From Ruminococcus albus AD2013 (lineage in GTDB: Bacteria; Bacillota; Clostridia; Oscillospirales; Ruminococcaceae), in contig NZ_JAGS01000001.1 of NCBI RefSeq assembly GCF_000526775.1, forward strand, positions 2,356,001 through 2,420,000: a DNA stretch of 64,000 nucleotides, written 5' to 3'. This document shows positions 9,366 through 18,749 of this stretch, piece after piece. A program made the position numbers and the translations under genes. The notes below the pieces were generated by a model, which saw nothing but the letters and a program-made list of their open reading frames with translations, did no database searches and had not been told where the DNA came from. How positions within the stretch are numbered: position 1 is the first letter of the stretch; the number at the start of each line of letters is the position of its first letter.

Positions 9366-9719
9366 TTACAGATCGATCTTCTGATCAGCGTCGCCCTTGT
9401 CATTTACAGTATAGTAAGCAACGCCCTCCTCAGGCTTGATATAAAGCTTTACAGCCTTGGGAGCTCTGTGACCCTTAGCCTTGTAGTCAGCCTTTGCAGC
9501 CTCAACAAGTACAGCTATATCCAGCTGCTTATCAGCGAATTCCACGAAAACAACGTCTTTCTCAGTAGCTTTCTCAACAGCAGCCTTGGTCTTCGCAGCA
9601 GCTTTAGTTGCAGTCTTTTTTGCCTTTGCGGCAGTTTCTTTTGCGGCAGCCTTGGTCTTGGCAGCAGTCTCCTTAGCGACCTCCTTGACCTCAGCGGCAA
9701 CCTTTTTAGTGTTTGCCAT
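9366..9719 (-). CDS. DUF6465-like protein with histone H1-like N-terminus
   Basis: A 117-residue protein in two parts. Residues 1-55 are almost only Ala, Lys, Thr and Glu in AAKTKAAA-type repeats, resembling histone H1 C-terminal tails and the lysine-rich tails of bacterial nucleoid proteins. Residues 56-117 form a compact domain (VVFVEFADKQLD through the C-terminus) that I match to the DUF6465 family. It follows the HU gene by 52 bp with no terminator between, so it is probably made with HU. DNA binding is an inference from composition and context. Confidence 0.75.
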   Translation of the reverse strand: MANTKKVAAEVKEVAKETAAKTKAAAKETAAKAKKTATKAAAKTKAAVEKATEKDVVFVEFADKQLDIAVLVEAAKADYKAKGHRAPKAVKLYIKPEEGVAYYTVNDKGDADQKIDL

Positions 9720-9771
9720 TGTGATTATTCTCCTTTTTGAAATTCAATATATGCTTGCGCTATGCAGAAAA

Positions 9772-10050
9772 TTACTTCTTGTCAACAGCGTCCTTCAGAG
9801 CCTTTGCAGCCTTGAATGCAGGTACCTTCTTAGCGGGTACATCGATGGGCTGCTTGGTTGCAGGGTTGATAGACTTCTTAGCAGCGCGGTCTCTAACCTC
9901 AAATGTTCCAAAACCGGGGATCGCTACCTTTTCGCCCTTCTCCAGAGCCTCTGTGATAGTGCTTATAACAGCGTCAAGAGCTGCCTCAGCGTTCTTCTTG
10001 GTGCTGCCGTTCTTTTCAGCGATTGCAGCAAGCAGTTCAGCCTTTTTCAT
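9772..10050 (-). CDS. hup: HU family nucleoid protein
   Basis: A 92-residue histone-like DNA-bending protein. The start MKKAELLAAIA, the GFGTFEVRDRAAK core and the INPATKQPIDVPA arm are all classic HU features, including the Pro at the arm tip that intercalates DNA. GGAGGTAGTAATTC precedes the ATG. A full-consensus promoter lies 90 bp upstream, as expected for an abundant protein. Confidence 0.97.
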   Translation of the reverse strand: MKKAELLAAIAEKNGSTKKNAEAALDAVISTITEALEKGEKVAIPGFGTFEVRDRAAKKSINPATKQPIDVPAKKVPAFKAAKALKDAVDKK

Positions 10051-10141
10051 GAATTACTACCTCCATTTTAGAATTTAGTTGCCAGTCAGTTGAAAATAAA
10101 CCCTCGCGTCGTTTTTACGACCCGTTTGATTTTATGTTGAT

Positions 10142-10170
10142 ATTATAACCCATATCACCGTCTTTGTCAA
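10142..10170 (-). promoter_or_regulatory. Sigma-A promoter of hup
   Basis: TTGACA (10165-10170), 17 bp, TATAAT (10142-10147) on the minus strand. Confidence 0.88.
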
Positions 10171-10392
10171 TTAAAAACGCCGTATTTAAGCGTTTTAAGC
10201 CTAATCTTTGTAGCCTTGACTAAATTTTGGCACATAGTTTGTGCAGTATTTTGTGTTTATTCACACAACGTTTAACAAAATCATCTCGTGCCCTATTTTC
10301 TGGGGATATATCTGTTTACAGCGAATTGATCCTTGTACAGAATATACAAATAATATGTCTGATTTTTTACGTTACGACTTTTCCTTTGGATA

Positions 10393-10421
10393 TTGCGAAT
10401 AATTTACATATATGTTATAAT
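10393..10421 (+). promoter_or_regulatory. Probable promoter of the zinc-ribbon membrane protein
   Basis: TTGCGA, 17 bp, TATAAT. It implies an untranslated leader of about 135 nt in which I see no recognised structure. Confidence 0.6.
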
Positions 10422-10564
10422 TTATTACAGAGAAACGCATTAGTGCTCACATATATAAGGTCTGTTTGGAAAGCTATTACGCTGACCTTGTTTCCAGTTC
10501 ATAATGAGTACGACACCGATCAAAAAACGGTTAATATTATTATAAATATGTGGAGGTAAAAATA

Positions 10565-11806
10565 ATGGCTCAGACATCTACACAGGTGGTATGCCCAAAC
10601 TGCGGCGGTACTATGCAGTTCGACCCGACAGCGGGCAAGCTTAAATGCATATTCTGTGATTCACTGTTTACTCAGGAGGAAGCAGAAGCTTTCTTCAACC
10701 AGCAGAACGAGGAAGAAGAAATAAAGGAATCAGGCAGCGACTGGGGCGACCTGGCTGAAAACATGAGGGCATACAGCTGCAACACCTGCGGTGCGGAGAT
10801 AATCTGCGACCAGAACACCGCGGCGACAAAGTGTCCCTACTGCGATAATACGACAGTCATAGAAGCCCAGTTCTCAGGTGCTATAAAGCCCGATTTCGTT
10901 ATACCGTTCTCTTTCACAAAAGAACAGGCAATGGAGAAATACAAGGGATACTATGAAAAGCGCAAGCTGATACCCAAGGACTTCCTCACAGGCAGTAAGG
11001 TCGAAGAGATACAGGGCGTATACGTGCCTTTCTGGCTGTATGACGGTTCAGTAAATATAGATGCCGAATTTGAAGCCGCAGACAAGACCGAAACGGACAA
11101 AGAGATAATACGCAAGATATACAAGGCTGACCGCCGCGGCACTATAAATTTCGAGAACGTCCCTGCGGATGCTTCAAAGCGTATGCCCGATGATATCATG
11201 GATTCTGTTGAACCTTTCACTTTTGCCGATCTCAAGCCTTTCTCCATGACCTATATGCCGGGTTTTCTGGCTGAACGTTTCGACGTTGAAGGCGATGACG
11301 ACCTGCAAAGAGCTGAAAAGCGCGTTGTAAACTCCGCAAAACAGAAGACCAAGGATACGGTAAAGCACGATGAAGTCACCGAAAAGCGTGGCGATTACAA
11401 GGTCAACTACACCAAAAAGAAGTACGCGATGCTCCCCATCTGGTATCTTACCACATCATGGCAGGGCAAGCAGTGGAACTTCGCCATGAACGGTCAGACA
11501 GGCAAATTCACAGGAGACCTCCCCATAGATAACACCAAGCTTGGGCTTATCACAGGCGGTTCGGCGATAGCTACGGGAGTTATACTGTACCTCATCATGA
11601 AATCGCTCCTTGTGCCCGTCGTTTCCGCCCTGATAGTAGCACTGGTCGTATGCTTCTCGCTGAAAGGCAGTATGCGCCCCGTACACAACGCTACTCAGGC
11701 AAACGAGTATATGGATAAAAATGTAAAACTGGTACTGTCAAACGATACCTACCTGCGCACTGAACGCAAGCAGAAACAGCAGAACAATTCGTCTTCGGGC
11801 GGATAG
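10565..11806 (+). CDS. Double zinc-ribbon membrane protein
   Basis: A 413-residue protein with two N-terminal zinc ribbons: CPNCGG...CIFC at about 11-33, then CNTCGA...CPYC at about 76-98. A mixed alpha/beta middle domain follows, then two adjacent transmembrane helices near 335-375 and a polar tail. Proteins of this layout in Clostridia are often mislabelled as PriA or TFIIB-like, and their role is unknown. The start is ATG 10565 with GGAGG eight bases upstream; a GTG five codons earlier overlaps that site. Single-gene unit with its own promoter and terminator. Confidence 0.75.
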   Translation: MAQTSTQVVCPNCGGTMQFDPTAGKLKCIFCDSLFTQEEAEAFFNQQNEEEEIKESGSDWGDLAENMRAYSCNTCGAEIICDQNTAATKCPYCDNTTVIEAQFSGAIKPDFVIPFSFTKEQAMEKYKGYYEKRKLIPKDFLTGSKVEEIQGVYVPFWLYDGSVNIDAEFEAADKTETDKEIIRKIYKADRRGTINFENVPADASKRMPDDIMDSVEPFTFADLKPFSMTYMPGFLAERFDVEGDDDLQRAEKRVVNSAKQKTKDTVKHDEVTEKRGDYKVNYTKKKYAMLPIWYLTTSWQGKQWNFAMNGQTGKFTGDLPIDNTKLGLITGGSAIATGVILYLIMKSLLVPVVSALIVALVVCFSLKGSMRPVHNATQANEYMDKNVKLVLSNDTYLRTERKQKQQNNSSSGG

Positions 11807-11820
11807 TATATCTTCACCAT

Positions 11821-11866
11821 AAAAAAGCCGCATCAGCCTCACCAAAGGCAATGCGGCTTTTTTACA
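11821..11866 (+). terminator. Terminator after the zinc-ribbon gene
   Basis: AAAAAAGCCGCAT pairs with ATGCGGCTTTTTT across a 17-base loop. The T-run works on both strands, but only the + strand has a gene ending here. Confidence 0.9.
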
Positions 11867-11950
11867 CCGCTTACGGTTGAAAAAATACGCACACTGTGAT
11901 ATCATATACTATATTCCAAAAACATTAATTTACGATATGAGGTGCCATAC

Positions 11951-12484
11951 ATGGGCGAATATACACATATAATACACAGCTTTGAACCTGTCTTCAATAA
12001 AAACAGCCGCGTGCTGATACTTGGCAGTCTGCCCTCGGTAAAATCCCGGGAATATGGATTTTACTACGGACATCCCCGCAACAGGTTCTGGAAAGTTACG
12101 GCGGCGGTGATTGGGAAGCCTGTGCCTGTTACGATCGAGGAAAAGAAAGCTTTTCTTTTGGATTCCCACATCGCGGTATGGGACGTTATTGCAGAATGTG
12201 ATATTATCGGGTCATCGGACGCAAGTATAAAAAATGTGCGGGCAGCAGATATATCGGTGATAACTGACCTTTGTCCCGATATCGCTGTATTTACCAACGG
12301 CGGAACGGCTTCCTCACTGTATGACAGACATATCCTGCCGAATTCAGATCGACCCGCAGTGCGTCTGCCCTCAACAAGCCCTGCGAATGCGACGTGGAGT
12401 ACCGAACGACTTGCAGAGGAATGGAAAAGACTGATCTCTCCTTATCTTTTCCAAAATACGGAAAATAATTTCACCAATATGTAA
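11951..12484 (+). CDS. Hypoxanthine-DNA glycosylase (UDG superfamily)
   Basis: A 177-residue base-excision enzyme expected to remove deaminated adenine from DNA. The GSLPSVKSREYGFYYGHP segment near residues 27-44 is the active-site motif of the hypoxanthine-DNA glycosylase branch, with RNRFW next to it. The C-terminal LPSTSPAN motif is the second UDG signature. ATG 11951 is preferred to the GTG at 11942 because GAGG lies at a proper distance. No LexA-type box is visible upstream, so it is probably constitutive or read from upstream. Confidence 0.85.
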   Translation: MGEYTHIIHSFEPVFNKNSRVLILGSLPSVKSREYGFYYGHPRNRFWKVTAAVIGKPVPVTIEEKKAFLLDSHIAVWDVIAECDIIGSSDASIKNVRAADISVITDLCPDIAVFTNGGTASSLYDRHILPNSDRPAVRLPSTSPANATWSTERLAEEWKRLISPYLFQNTENNFTNM

Positions 12485-12566
12485 ACCATTTATAAGCATA
12501 ATTATGTTGATATCTACACATATCGGTATAAAATCCGATTTCCGCGTAAAATAGCCTTTTTCGACC

Positions 12567-12595
12567 TTGACAGCGTATATAAAAAGTGTTATACT
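12567..12595 (+). promoter_or_regulatory. Sigma-A promoter of the dockerin protein gene
   Basis: TTGACA (12567-12572), 17 bp, TATACT (12590-12595). The leader is about 65 nt. Confidence 0.85.
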
Positions 12596-12665
12596 GAAAG
12601 TTGGTCATTTTGATAAATCTTTTACAATAAACCAGAGACAACATTAACAGTACGGAGGTAAAAAC

Positions 12666-15600
12666 ATGAGATGTAAAAAAATTCTCGCAGCTGCAGTTTC
12701 GGTAGTAATGGCAGCAGGTCAGTTTTCTGTCGGAGCTTTCGCTGAAAATCCGAGCGAAAGCAGTTCTGCGGCTTTATCAGCCGACGGCGATACAACAGGT
12801 GAACAGGACGGCACTACCAGCAATGACGAATCAAAAAGCTACGACATAGGCGATGTAAACGGCAATGGCAAAATAGATATCAACGACGTTGTAAAAACAG
12901 CCGCTCACATCAAAGCCCGCAAACTACTCAGCGAAAAAGGCATGAAAGCTGCTGATATCAATGCTGACGGCAAGATCAACATTACCGATCTCACCCTTTT
13001 GGCAGCTCACATTAAGGGCAAGAAGAACATATCAGCATACACTGATCTGCCTGTGGTAAAGAATCCCCGCGAGAAGCAGACAAATTTCAAACTTATCGAA
13101 TTCAACGTCGATAAGAATACAAAGACAGTATCCTGGAACGCTGCCGCCGACATGACAAACTACAATGTTCAGTTCACCAACGGCGACAAGACCAAGGAGA
13201 TCAATACACGCAGCACCGGTACAAACATACCTTACGATATGTTCAAAGACGGAAAGCTGACCGTGACCATCACTCCATCAAGACTTGTGTGGACCGAGGA
13301 CGGCGAACGTACATATGATCATGGCGATACCACAGGCTATCTGCTGAAGATAAAGCCCGAGATGATACACGGCACCATAACCGTTACAGATGAAAAGGGC
13401 AAGGCTAAGATAGACTGGCAGGCTGCTGATTTCGCATCAGGCTACCACGTATACGATATAACCAACACTGCAAGCGATGGAAAGCCCAAGCTTATAGCCG
13501 ATACCGATACAGATCAGCTTATCACCGACTTCCCTGCCGGCGGCACTGTAAAGCTGCTGATCGTTCCATTCAACTCCGTTGGCGAAGCAGAAGGTGTTAA
13601 CGCAGAACTGACAAGCGGCACTGTAACCGAGCCCGATCCTGTTGCAGATCTGGCTGCACCTACCTTTGGCGGCTACTACTATGTCAGCGATACCAAAAGC
13701 GCTACACTCAGCTGGAACGGTGTTTCGGGCGCTGAGGGTTATGAAGCATCTATACAGATAAACGGCAAGTGGGTTGCTTATACTACTACCGCTAAGAGCT
13801 ACAAGTTCACAAACCTTGCTTCCTGCACAGGTTTTAAGACAAGAGTCCGTGCATATAAGACTGTCAATGGTCAGAAAGCTTACGGCAAATATTCCACCAC
13901 TGTTACCGTAGTCACCGACGGTTATGTTAAGTGTACCACCGCTACACCGATCTATGCTAGCGCAAGCACAAGCAGTGCAAAGCTTGGCAATCTCTACGTC
14001 GGCGATACCATCATGCAGACAGACCTCCCCGCTAACGGCTGGACTAAGGTCTTCCTGCCCAACTCCAACGGCACTCAGACAGGCTATGTTCCCACTAACT
14101 GCCTTAATGGAACTTCCACCACCGACCCCGTTGCAGACCTTGCCGCTCCTACATTCAACGGCTATTTCTACAACAGTGATACAACCACCGCTACCCTCAT
14201 GTGGAACGGCGTTTCGGGTGCCGAAGGTTATGAAGCATCTATACAGATAAACGGCAAGTGGGTAGCTTATAATACTACTGCTAAAAGCTACAAGTTCACA
14301 AGCCTTGCTTCCTGCACAGGTTTTAAGACAAGAGTTCGTGCATATAAGACTGTCAATGGTCAGAAAGCTTACGGCAAGTATTCAACAACTGTAACTGTAA
14401 TAACAGACGGTTATGTTAAGTGTACCACCGCTACACCCATCTATGCTAGCGCAAGCACAAGCAGTGCAAAGCTTGGAAATCTGTACGTCGGCGATACCAT
14501 CATGCAGACAGATCTCCCCGCTAACGGCTGGACTAAGGTCTTCCTGCCTAACTCCAACGGCACACAGATAGGCTATGTTCCCACTAACTGCCTTAACGGA
14601 ACTTCCACCACCGACCGCGTTGCAGACCTTGCCGCTCCTACATTCAACGGCTATTTCTACAACAGCGACACAACCACCGCTACACTCATGTGGAACGGCG
14701 TTTCGGGTGCTGAGGGTTATGAAGCATCTATACAGATAAACGGCAAGTGGGTTTCCTATACTACTACTGCTAAGAGCTACAAGTTCACTGACCTTGCTTC
14801 CTGCACAGGTTTCAAGACAAGAGTTCGTGCATATAAGACTGTCAATGGTCAGAAAGCTTACGGTAAATATTCCACCACTGTTACCGTAGTCACCGACGGT
14901 TATGTTAAGTGTACCACCGCTACACCCATCTATGCAAGCGCAAGCACAAGCAGTACAAAGCTTGGCAATCTGTATGTCGGCGATACCATCATGCAGACAG
15001 ATCTTCCCGCTAACGGCTGGACTAAGGTCTTCCTGCCTAAATCCAACGGCACACAGATAGGCTATGTTCCCACTAACTGCCTTAACGGAACTTCCACCAC
15101 CGACCCCGTTGCAGACCTTGCCGCTCCTACATTCAACGGCTATTTCTACAACAGCGACACAACCACCGCAACTCTCATTTGGAACGGCGTTTCGGGTGCT
15201 GAGGGCTATGAAGCATCTATACAGATAAACGGCAAGTGGGTTGCTTACAATACTACTGCTAAAAGCTACAAGTTCACTGACCTTGCTTCCTGCACAGGTT
15301 TTAAGACAAGAGTCCGTGCATATAAGACTGTCAATGGTCAGAAAGCTTACGGCAAATATTCCACCACTGTTACCGTAGTCACCGACGGTTATGTTAAGTG
15401 TACCACCGCTACACCGATCTATGCTAGCGCAAGCACAAGCAGTGCAAAGCTTGGAAATCTGTACGCAGGCGATACCATCATGCAGACAGACCTCCCCGCT
15501 AACGGTTGGACTAAGGTCTTCCTGCCCAACTCCAACGGCACTCAGATAGGCTATGTTCCGACTAACTGCCTTAACGGAACTTCCACCACCGACCCCGTTG

Positions 15601-16844
15601 CGGACCTTGCCGCGCCTACATTCAACGGCTATTTCTACAACAGCGATACCACAACCGCAACTCTCATGTGGAACGGTGTTTCAGGTGCTGAAGGTTATGA
15701 AGCATCTATACAGATAAACGGCAAGTGGGTTGCTTATACTACTACCGCTAAGAGCTACAAGTTCACTGACCTTGCTTCCTGCACAGGTTTCAAGACAAGA
15801 GTCCGTGCATATAAGACTGTCAACGGTCAGAAAGCTTACGGCAAATATTCCACCACTGTTACCGTAGTCACAGACGGTTATGTTAAGTGTACCACCGCTA
15901 CACCAATTTATGCAAGCGAAAGCACAAGCAGTACAAAGCTTGGCAATCTGTACGCAGGCGATACCATCATGCAGACAGATCTCCCCGTTAACGGCTGGAC
16001 TAAGGTCTTCCTGCCCAACTCCAACGGCACTCAGATAGGCTATGTTCCGACTAACTGCCTTAATGGTTCTGCTAACAGCAAGAGCTATGTTAACCACGAC
16101 TTGTCAGTTATAAACCAGGACGGATATCTCGGCGGAAATCCCGCTGTGCTGGGCTGTGAAGAGACCGCCCTTGCATCGGTGCTGAACTACCAGTTCGGCA
16201 TAAATGTCAGTAAAAACACTCTGATAGACTACTATATGCCCGAACAGGCATTCTCAAACGGAACTATCAACGTTGACCCCAACTACTGCTTCTGGGGCTC
16301 TCCTTATCACATGGAAGGCAGTGTGGGCTACGGCTGCTACGCTCCCCTGATAGCACAGTCAGCTAACCAGTATCTCAAAGCTCTCGGTGTACGCGACAAC
16401 TACAATATCGCCCTGAATACCGATTATTATACAGGCAACAATGTCAATAAGCTGAAATTCGACCCCACTAATCTTGACCTTGGCGATACCAAAGTCAGCG
16501 GCGGACTTGACCTCAACGGTCTGAAAAAAGAGCTGGACAAAGGCAACAATCCCATAATCTGGTACTCCGAGATAGAGCCATATGCCGTATGCACCCAGAC
16601 CCTTACCGCAGGTCAGAAATATACCAATCCCGGTTCGGGCACATATAACTTCACATGGTACGGCAGACAGCACACTGTTGTACTGATGGGCTACGATGAT
16701 ACCAATAAATGCTTTATCATCGGCAATGTTGAAAACTTCGACAGAACAAGCTTCTACGGCAAAACACAGACTATTTCATATGATGAATTCATGAATTCAT
16801 ACAACACCCTCGGCAGACAGACCGTAGTTATTTCAAAAAAATAA
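12666..16844 (+). CDS. Dockerin protein with five FN3/SH3-like repeats and a C39-like peptidase domain
   Basis: A 1392-residue exported protein. A signal peptide (1-26) is followed by an unusually placed N-terminal type I dockerin (60-120) with two calcium loops, DVNGNGKIDIND and DINADGKINITD. A beta-rich domain and an FN3-like unit lead to five nearly identical 163-residue repeats from residue 326. Each repeat pairs an FN3-like unit (SWNGVSGAEGY) with a bacterial SH3-like unit (VKCTTATPIYAS ... GWTKVFLP). Residues 1145-1392 match the C39_2 cysteine-peptidase fold: Cys near 1164 in LGCEETALAS, His near 1336 in RQHTVVLMGYDD, and Asn/Asp near 1355. The dockerin implies docking on a cellulosome or surface scaffold, and the SH3 units suggest wall peptide binding. 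The substrate is unknown. ATG has GGAGG eight bases upstream. Confidence 0.88.
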   Translation: MRCKKILAAAVSVVMAAGQFSVGAFAENPSESSSAALSADGDTTGEQDGTTSNDESKSYDIGDVNGNGKIDINDVVKTAAHIKARKLLSEKGMKAADINADGKINITDLTLLAAHIKGKKNISAYTDLPVVKNPREKQTNFKLIEFNVDKNTKTVSWNAAADMTNYNVQFTNGDKTKEINTRSTGTNIPYDMFKDGKLTVTITPSRLVWTEDGERTYDHGDTTGYLLKIKPEMIHGTITVTDEKGKAKIDWQAADFASGYHVYDITNTASDGKPKLIADTDTDQLITDFPAGGTVKLLIVPFNSVGEAEGVNAELTSGTVTEPDPVADLAAPTFGGYYYVSDTKSATLSWNGVSGAEGYEASIQINGKWVAYTTTAKSYKFTNLASCTGFKTRVRAYKTVNGQKAYGKYSTTVTVVTDGYVKCTTATPIYASASTSSAKLGNLYVGDTIMQTDLPANGWTKVFLPNSNGTQTGYVPTNCLNGTSTTDPVADLAAPTFNGYFYNSDTTTATLMWNGVSGAEGYEASIQINGKWVAYNTTAKSYKFTSLASCTGFKTRVRAYKTVNGQKAYGKYSTTVTVITDGYVKCTTATPIYASASTSSAKLGNLYVGDTIMQTDLPANGWTKVFLPNSNGTQIGYVPTNCLNGTSTTDRVADLAAPTFNGYFYNSDTTTATLMWNGVSGAEGYEASIQINGKWVSYTTTAKSYKFTDLASCTGFKTRVRAYKTVNGQKAYGKYSTTVTVVTDGYVKCTTATPIYASASTSSTKLGNLYVGDTIMQTDLPANGWTKVFLPKSNGTQIGYVPTNCLNGTSTTDPVADLAAPTFNGYFYNSDTTTATLIWNGVSGAEGYEASIQINGKWVAYNTTAKSYKFTDLASCTGFKTRVRAYKTVNGQKAYGKYSTTVTVVTDGYVKCTTATPIYASASTSSAKLGNLYAGDTIMQTDLPANGWTKVFLPNSNGTQIGYVPTNCLNGTSTTDPVADLAAPTFNGYFYNSDTTTATLMWNGVSGAEGYEASIQINGKWVAYTTTAKSYKFTDLASCTGFKTRVRAYKTVNGQKAYGKYSTTVTVVTDGYVKCTTATPIYASESTSSTKLGNLYAGDTIMQTDLPVNGWTKVFLPNSNGTQIGYVPTNCLNGSANSKSYVNHDLSVINQDGYLGGNPAVLGCEETALASVLNYQFGINVSKNTLIDYYMPEQAFSNGTINVDPNYCFWGSPYHMEGSVGYGCYAPLIAQSANQYLKALGVRDNYNIALNTDYYTGNNVNKLKFDPTNLDLGDTKVSGGLDLNGLKKELDKGNNPIIWYSEIEPYAVCTQTLTAGQKYTNPGSGTYNFTWYGRQHTVVLMGYDDTNKCFIIGNVENFDRTSFYGKTQTISYDEFMNSYNTLGRQTVVISKK
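13641..16067 (+). repeat. Five 489-bp tandem repeats (FN3 + SH3-like)
   Basis: Units start at 13641, 14130, 14619, 15108 and 15597, exactly 489 bp apart. The first is the most divergent; the last four differ mostly at synonymous sites and by a few residues. The spacing keeps frame, which points to expansion by unequal recombination. Confidence 0.95.
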
Positions 16845-16856
16845 AGCATAAAGATA

Positions 16857-16896
16857 AGGCACTCCTGTCAGTATCCTGGCAGAAGTGCCTTTTTTC
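16857..16896 (+). terminator. Terminator of the dockerin gene
   Basis: GGCACTCCTG and CAGAAGTGCC arms with one mismatch, followed by six T on the + strand. It sits between two convergent genes. Confidence 0.85.
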
Positions 16897-16898
16897 GT

Positions 16899-17951
16899 CT
16901 ATTTCGGTACGGACATGAATACTCTGAAGCCTTTTTCCGAGGCTGTATAGTTTATCGTCCCGCCGATACTTGCCGCACGTTCACGCATATTTTCAAGACC
17001 TATGCCTGTCTGGGCTATCTCCGAACAGCTTCCGTTGTCCTCAACGGCAAGGCGGTAGAATGCAGGATGTTCCTGAACGGATACACTTATCTTATCACCA
17101 TTAGAATGTTTCACCGCATTGGAAAGGCTTTCCTTTATAATACCTAATATACACAGCTTGACATTTCCCGCGGCTTTTTCCGACATATCATAGTCAAGCT
17201 TCACCGTGAACCTGCCGTCCACCGCAGATATCGCTTCCTCGATGCCTCTCCGAAGGTCTATGGAATCATCATGCAGGTCATGAACGCTCTGCCGAATACT
17301 TGTCATAGCGTTGTCGAGAGTAGTCTTCAGGCTTTCAAGAGGTTCTTTCAGCTGTTCATCCTTGTTTATTATCATCAGTGCCCCCGCCTGCAAAAGCGAC
17401 CTTGTCAGCATATGCCCCACGTTGTCGTGTATCTCACGGGCTATGCGGTTTCTCTCTTTCAGGGTGGCTATATGTATCTCGCTGTCCTGGGCGCGGGCGA
17501 TGGCTTCATTAGTGCTTTTAAGCTGCATATTTTTCTCGGTTACTTCGTCTCTGAGATTTCTCAGAGTATCCACCGTTTCTTCAAGCTTAGATACACGCAG
17601 ATATATCATCACCGTAACAGCGCACCCTGCCGCCGACAGCGCCAGCTGTGAAGCATCGGGATTACCCATGAAATAAGTCAGCCCGCAAAGCATCAGCTGC
17701 CATTTTCCCTCCCATAGAGCGTCATAAAGCAGCAGCGGAAGCATACATATCATAGGAGGAAGCACTCCGCAAAGAGCGGCACAAACAGCAAGCAGAACGG
17801 CAGTCAGCTTACGTCCGGGCATTAGCTGTGCAAGCGCCGAAACGCTGAGCGCAGGCAGCATAGCCGCCACCTCTCCGATCGCAGAGCCGCCGTGTATGAA
17901 ACCCGTGAAACATATTAGCAATATCGCAAGTTTTTCGTACAGCCTTTTCAC
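16899..17951 (-). CDS. Sensor histidine kinase, NarL/LiaS type
   Basis: A membrane sensor kinase of about 350 residues. Five to six N-terminal helices lead to a coiled coil and a HisKA_3 dimerisation domain with phospho-acceptor His near 174 in REIHDNVGH, then an HATPase_c domain (KESLSNAVKHS N-box, GIGLENM G-box). The start is set by the promoter: TTGACA-17-TAGAAT occupies 17992-18020, so the ATG at 17987 would sit at the very 5' end of the RNA. GTG 17951, with AAGGTG six bases upstream, is preferred. The likely partner is the NarL-type regulator at 18991-19617. The signal is unknown; the sensor has almost no extracellular loop, as in envelope-stress kinases. Confidence 0.85.
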   Translation of the reverse strand: MKRLYEKLAILLICFTGFIHGGSAIGEVAAMLPALSVSALAQLMPGRKLTAVLLAVCAALCGVLPPMICMLPLLLYDALWEGKWQLMLCGLTYFMGNPDASQLALSAAGCAVTVMIYLRVSKLEETVDTLRNLRDEVTEKNMQLKSTNEAIARAQDSEIHIATLKERNRIAREIHDNVGHMLTRSLLQAGALMIINKDEQLKEPLESLKTTLDNAMTSIRQSVHDLHDDSIDLRRGIEEAISAVDGRFTVKLDYDMSEKAAGNVKLCILGIIKESLSNAVKHSNGDKISVSVQEHPAFYRLAVEDNGSCSEIAQTGIGLENMRERAASIGGTINYTASEKGFRVFMSVPK

Positions 17952-17991
17952 CGCATTCACCTTCCCTGACACACTTTCGCTGACCATTATA

Positions 17992-18020
17992 ATTCTACAC
18001 GATTTTACAGGCGATGTCAA
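17992..18020 (-). promoter_or_regulatory. Sigma-A promoter of the histidine kinase gene
   Basis: TTGACA (18015-18020), 17 bp, TAGAAT (17992-17997) on the minus strand. Its position rules out starts upstream of about 17985. Confidence 0.82.
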
Positions 18021-18157
18021 GGCAGCAAAAAGCAGCGCAGAGAAGCTCCCATCGGACTTGCAGCCCTACCGTTACGCTGCAAGCCCGTGCCTTGTGCGTT
18101 TCGGTTCGGGAACTCCTCTGCCCTGCTTTCTGATAAACCTTTCGGCAGGGCGGTGCG

Positions 18158-18367
18158 CTAAGCGACGTCGGGGAGCAGTTCTCTGTCCTTGAAGAACAGC
18201 GAGATGCACCATATCGCGGATATAGCCACCAGTGTGTAAACTACTCTCGATAAAAATGCAGCCTGTCCGCCAAAGATGAAAGCCACCAGGTCAAATTCAA
18301 ATATACCCAGCAGACCCCAGTTTATGCCGCCTACTATGAGCAGCGCAAGAGCTATCCTGTCCAGCAT
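18158..18367 (-). CDS. DUF378 small membrane protein
   Basis: 69 residues with two transmembrane helices separated by a short turn. The opening ALLIVGGINWGLLGIFEFDLV is diagnostic of DUF378 (YuzA-like), whose function is unknown. AAAGGA lies ten bases upstream of the ATG. It sits between the kinase and regulator genes of a two-component pair, transcribed with the kinase orientation. I see no strong promoter directly upstream. Confidence 0.88.
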   Translation of the reverse strand: MLDRIALALLIVGGINWGLLGIFEFDLVAFIFGGQAAFLSRVVYTLVAISAIWCISLFFKDRELLPDVA

Positions 18368-18714
18368 TCGTTACCATTCCTTTCTTTCGGCTGATACTGC
18401 CCATTCCACAGATATTCAGTGGTTTAAAAGCAGTTCGATCACCGTTGCTGATTCTATTATGAACAGTTTATCAAGAAATATGCACAATTAAAAGAGCAAT
18501 TTTTGGCAAGTCATAAAAAGTTTAGACTTTATTTTGTAATAAAAATATAAAAATATGAAACGTGACAATTTTTCCCATTTGTTAATAAAACTAAAGAATT
18601 TAAGGCATTTTTATGGTGTTCAATAAAACTATGTAGCATATGCCTACGCAAAAAAATTAAAATTGTGCAAGTTGCCGAATTTTGCGAATTCTCAAAAAAA
18701 ACTTCCCATACCCC

Positions 18715-18743
18715 TTGACTTTTGAGGGAAAAGCGATTATAAT
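18715..18743 (+). promoter_or_regulatory. Strong promoter of a small RNA
   Basis: TTGACT (18715-18720), 17 bp, TATAAT (18738-18743). No convincing coding region follows before the terminator at 18844-18872. Confidence 0.85.
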
Positions 18744-18749
18744 ATAGAT

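Noticed and set aside
10227..10559. 110-codon frame before the zinc-ribbon gene
   Set aside because: AT-rich, contains the promoter of that gene, no ribosome site, no family.
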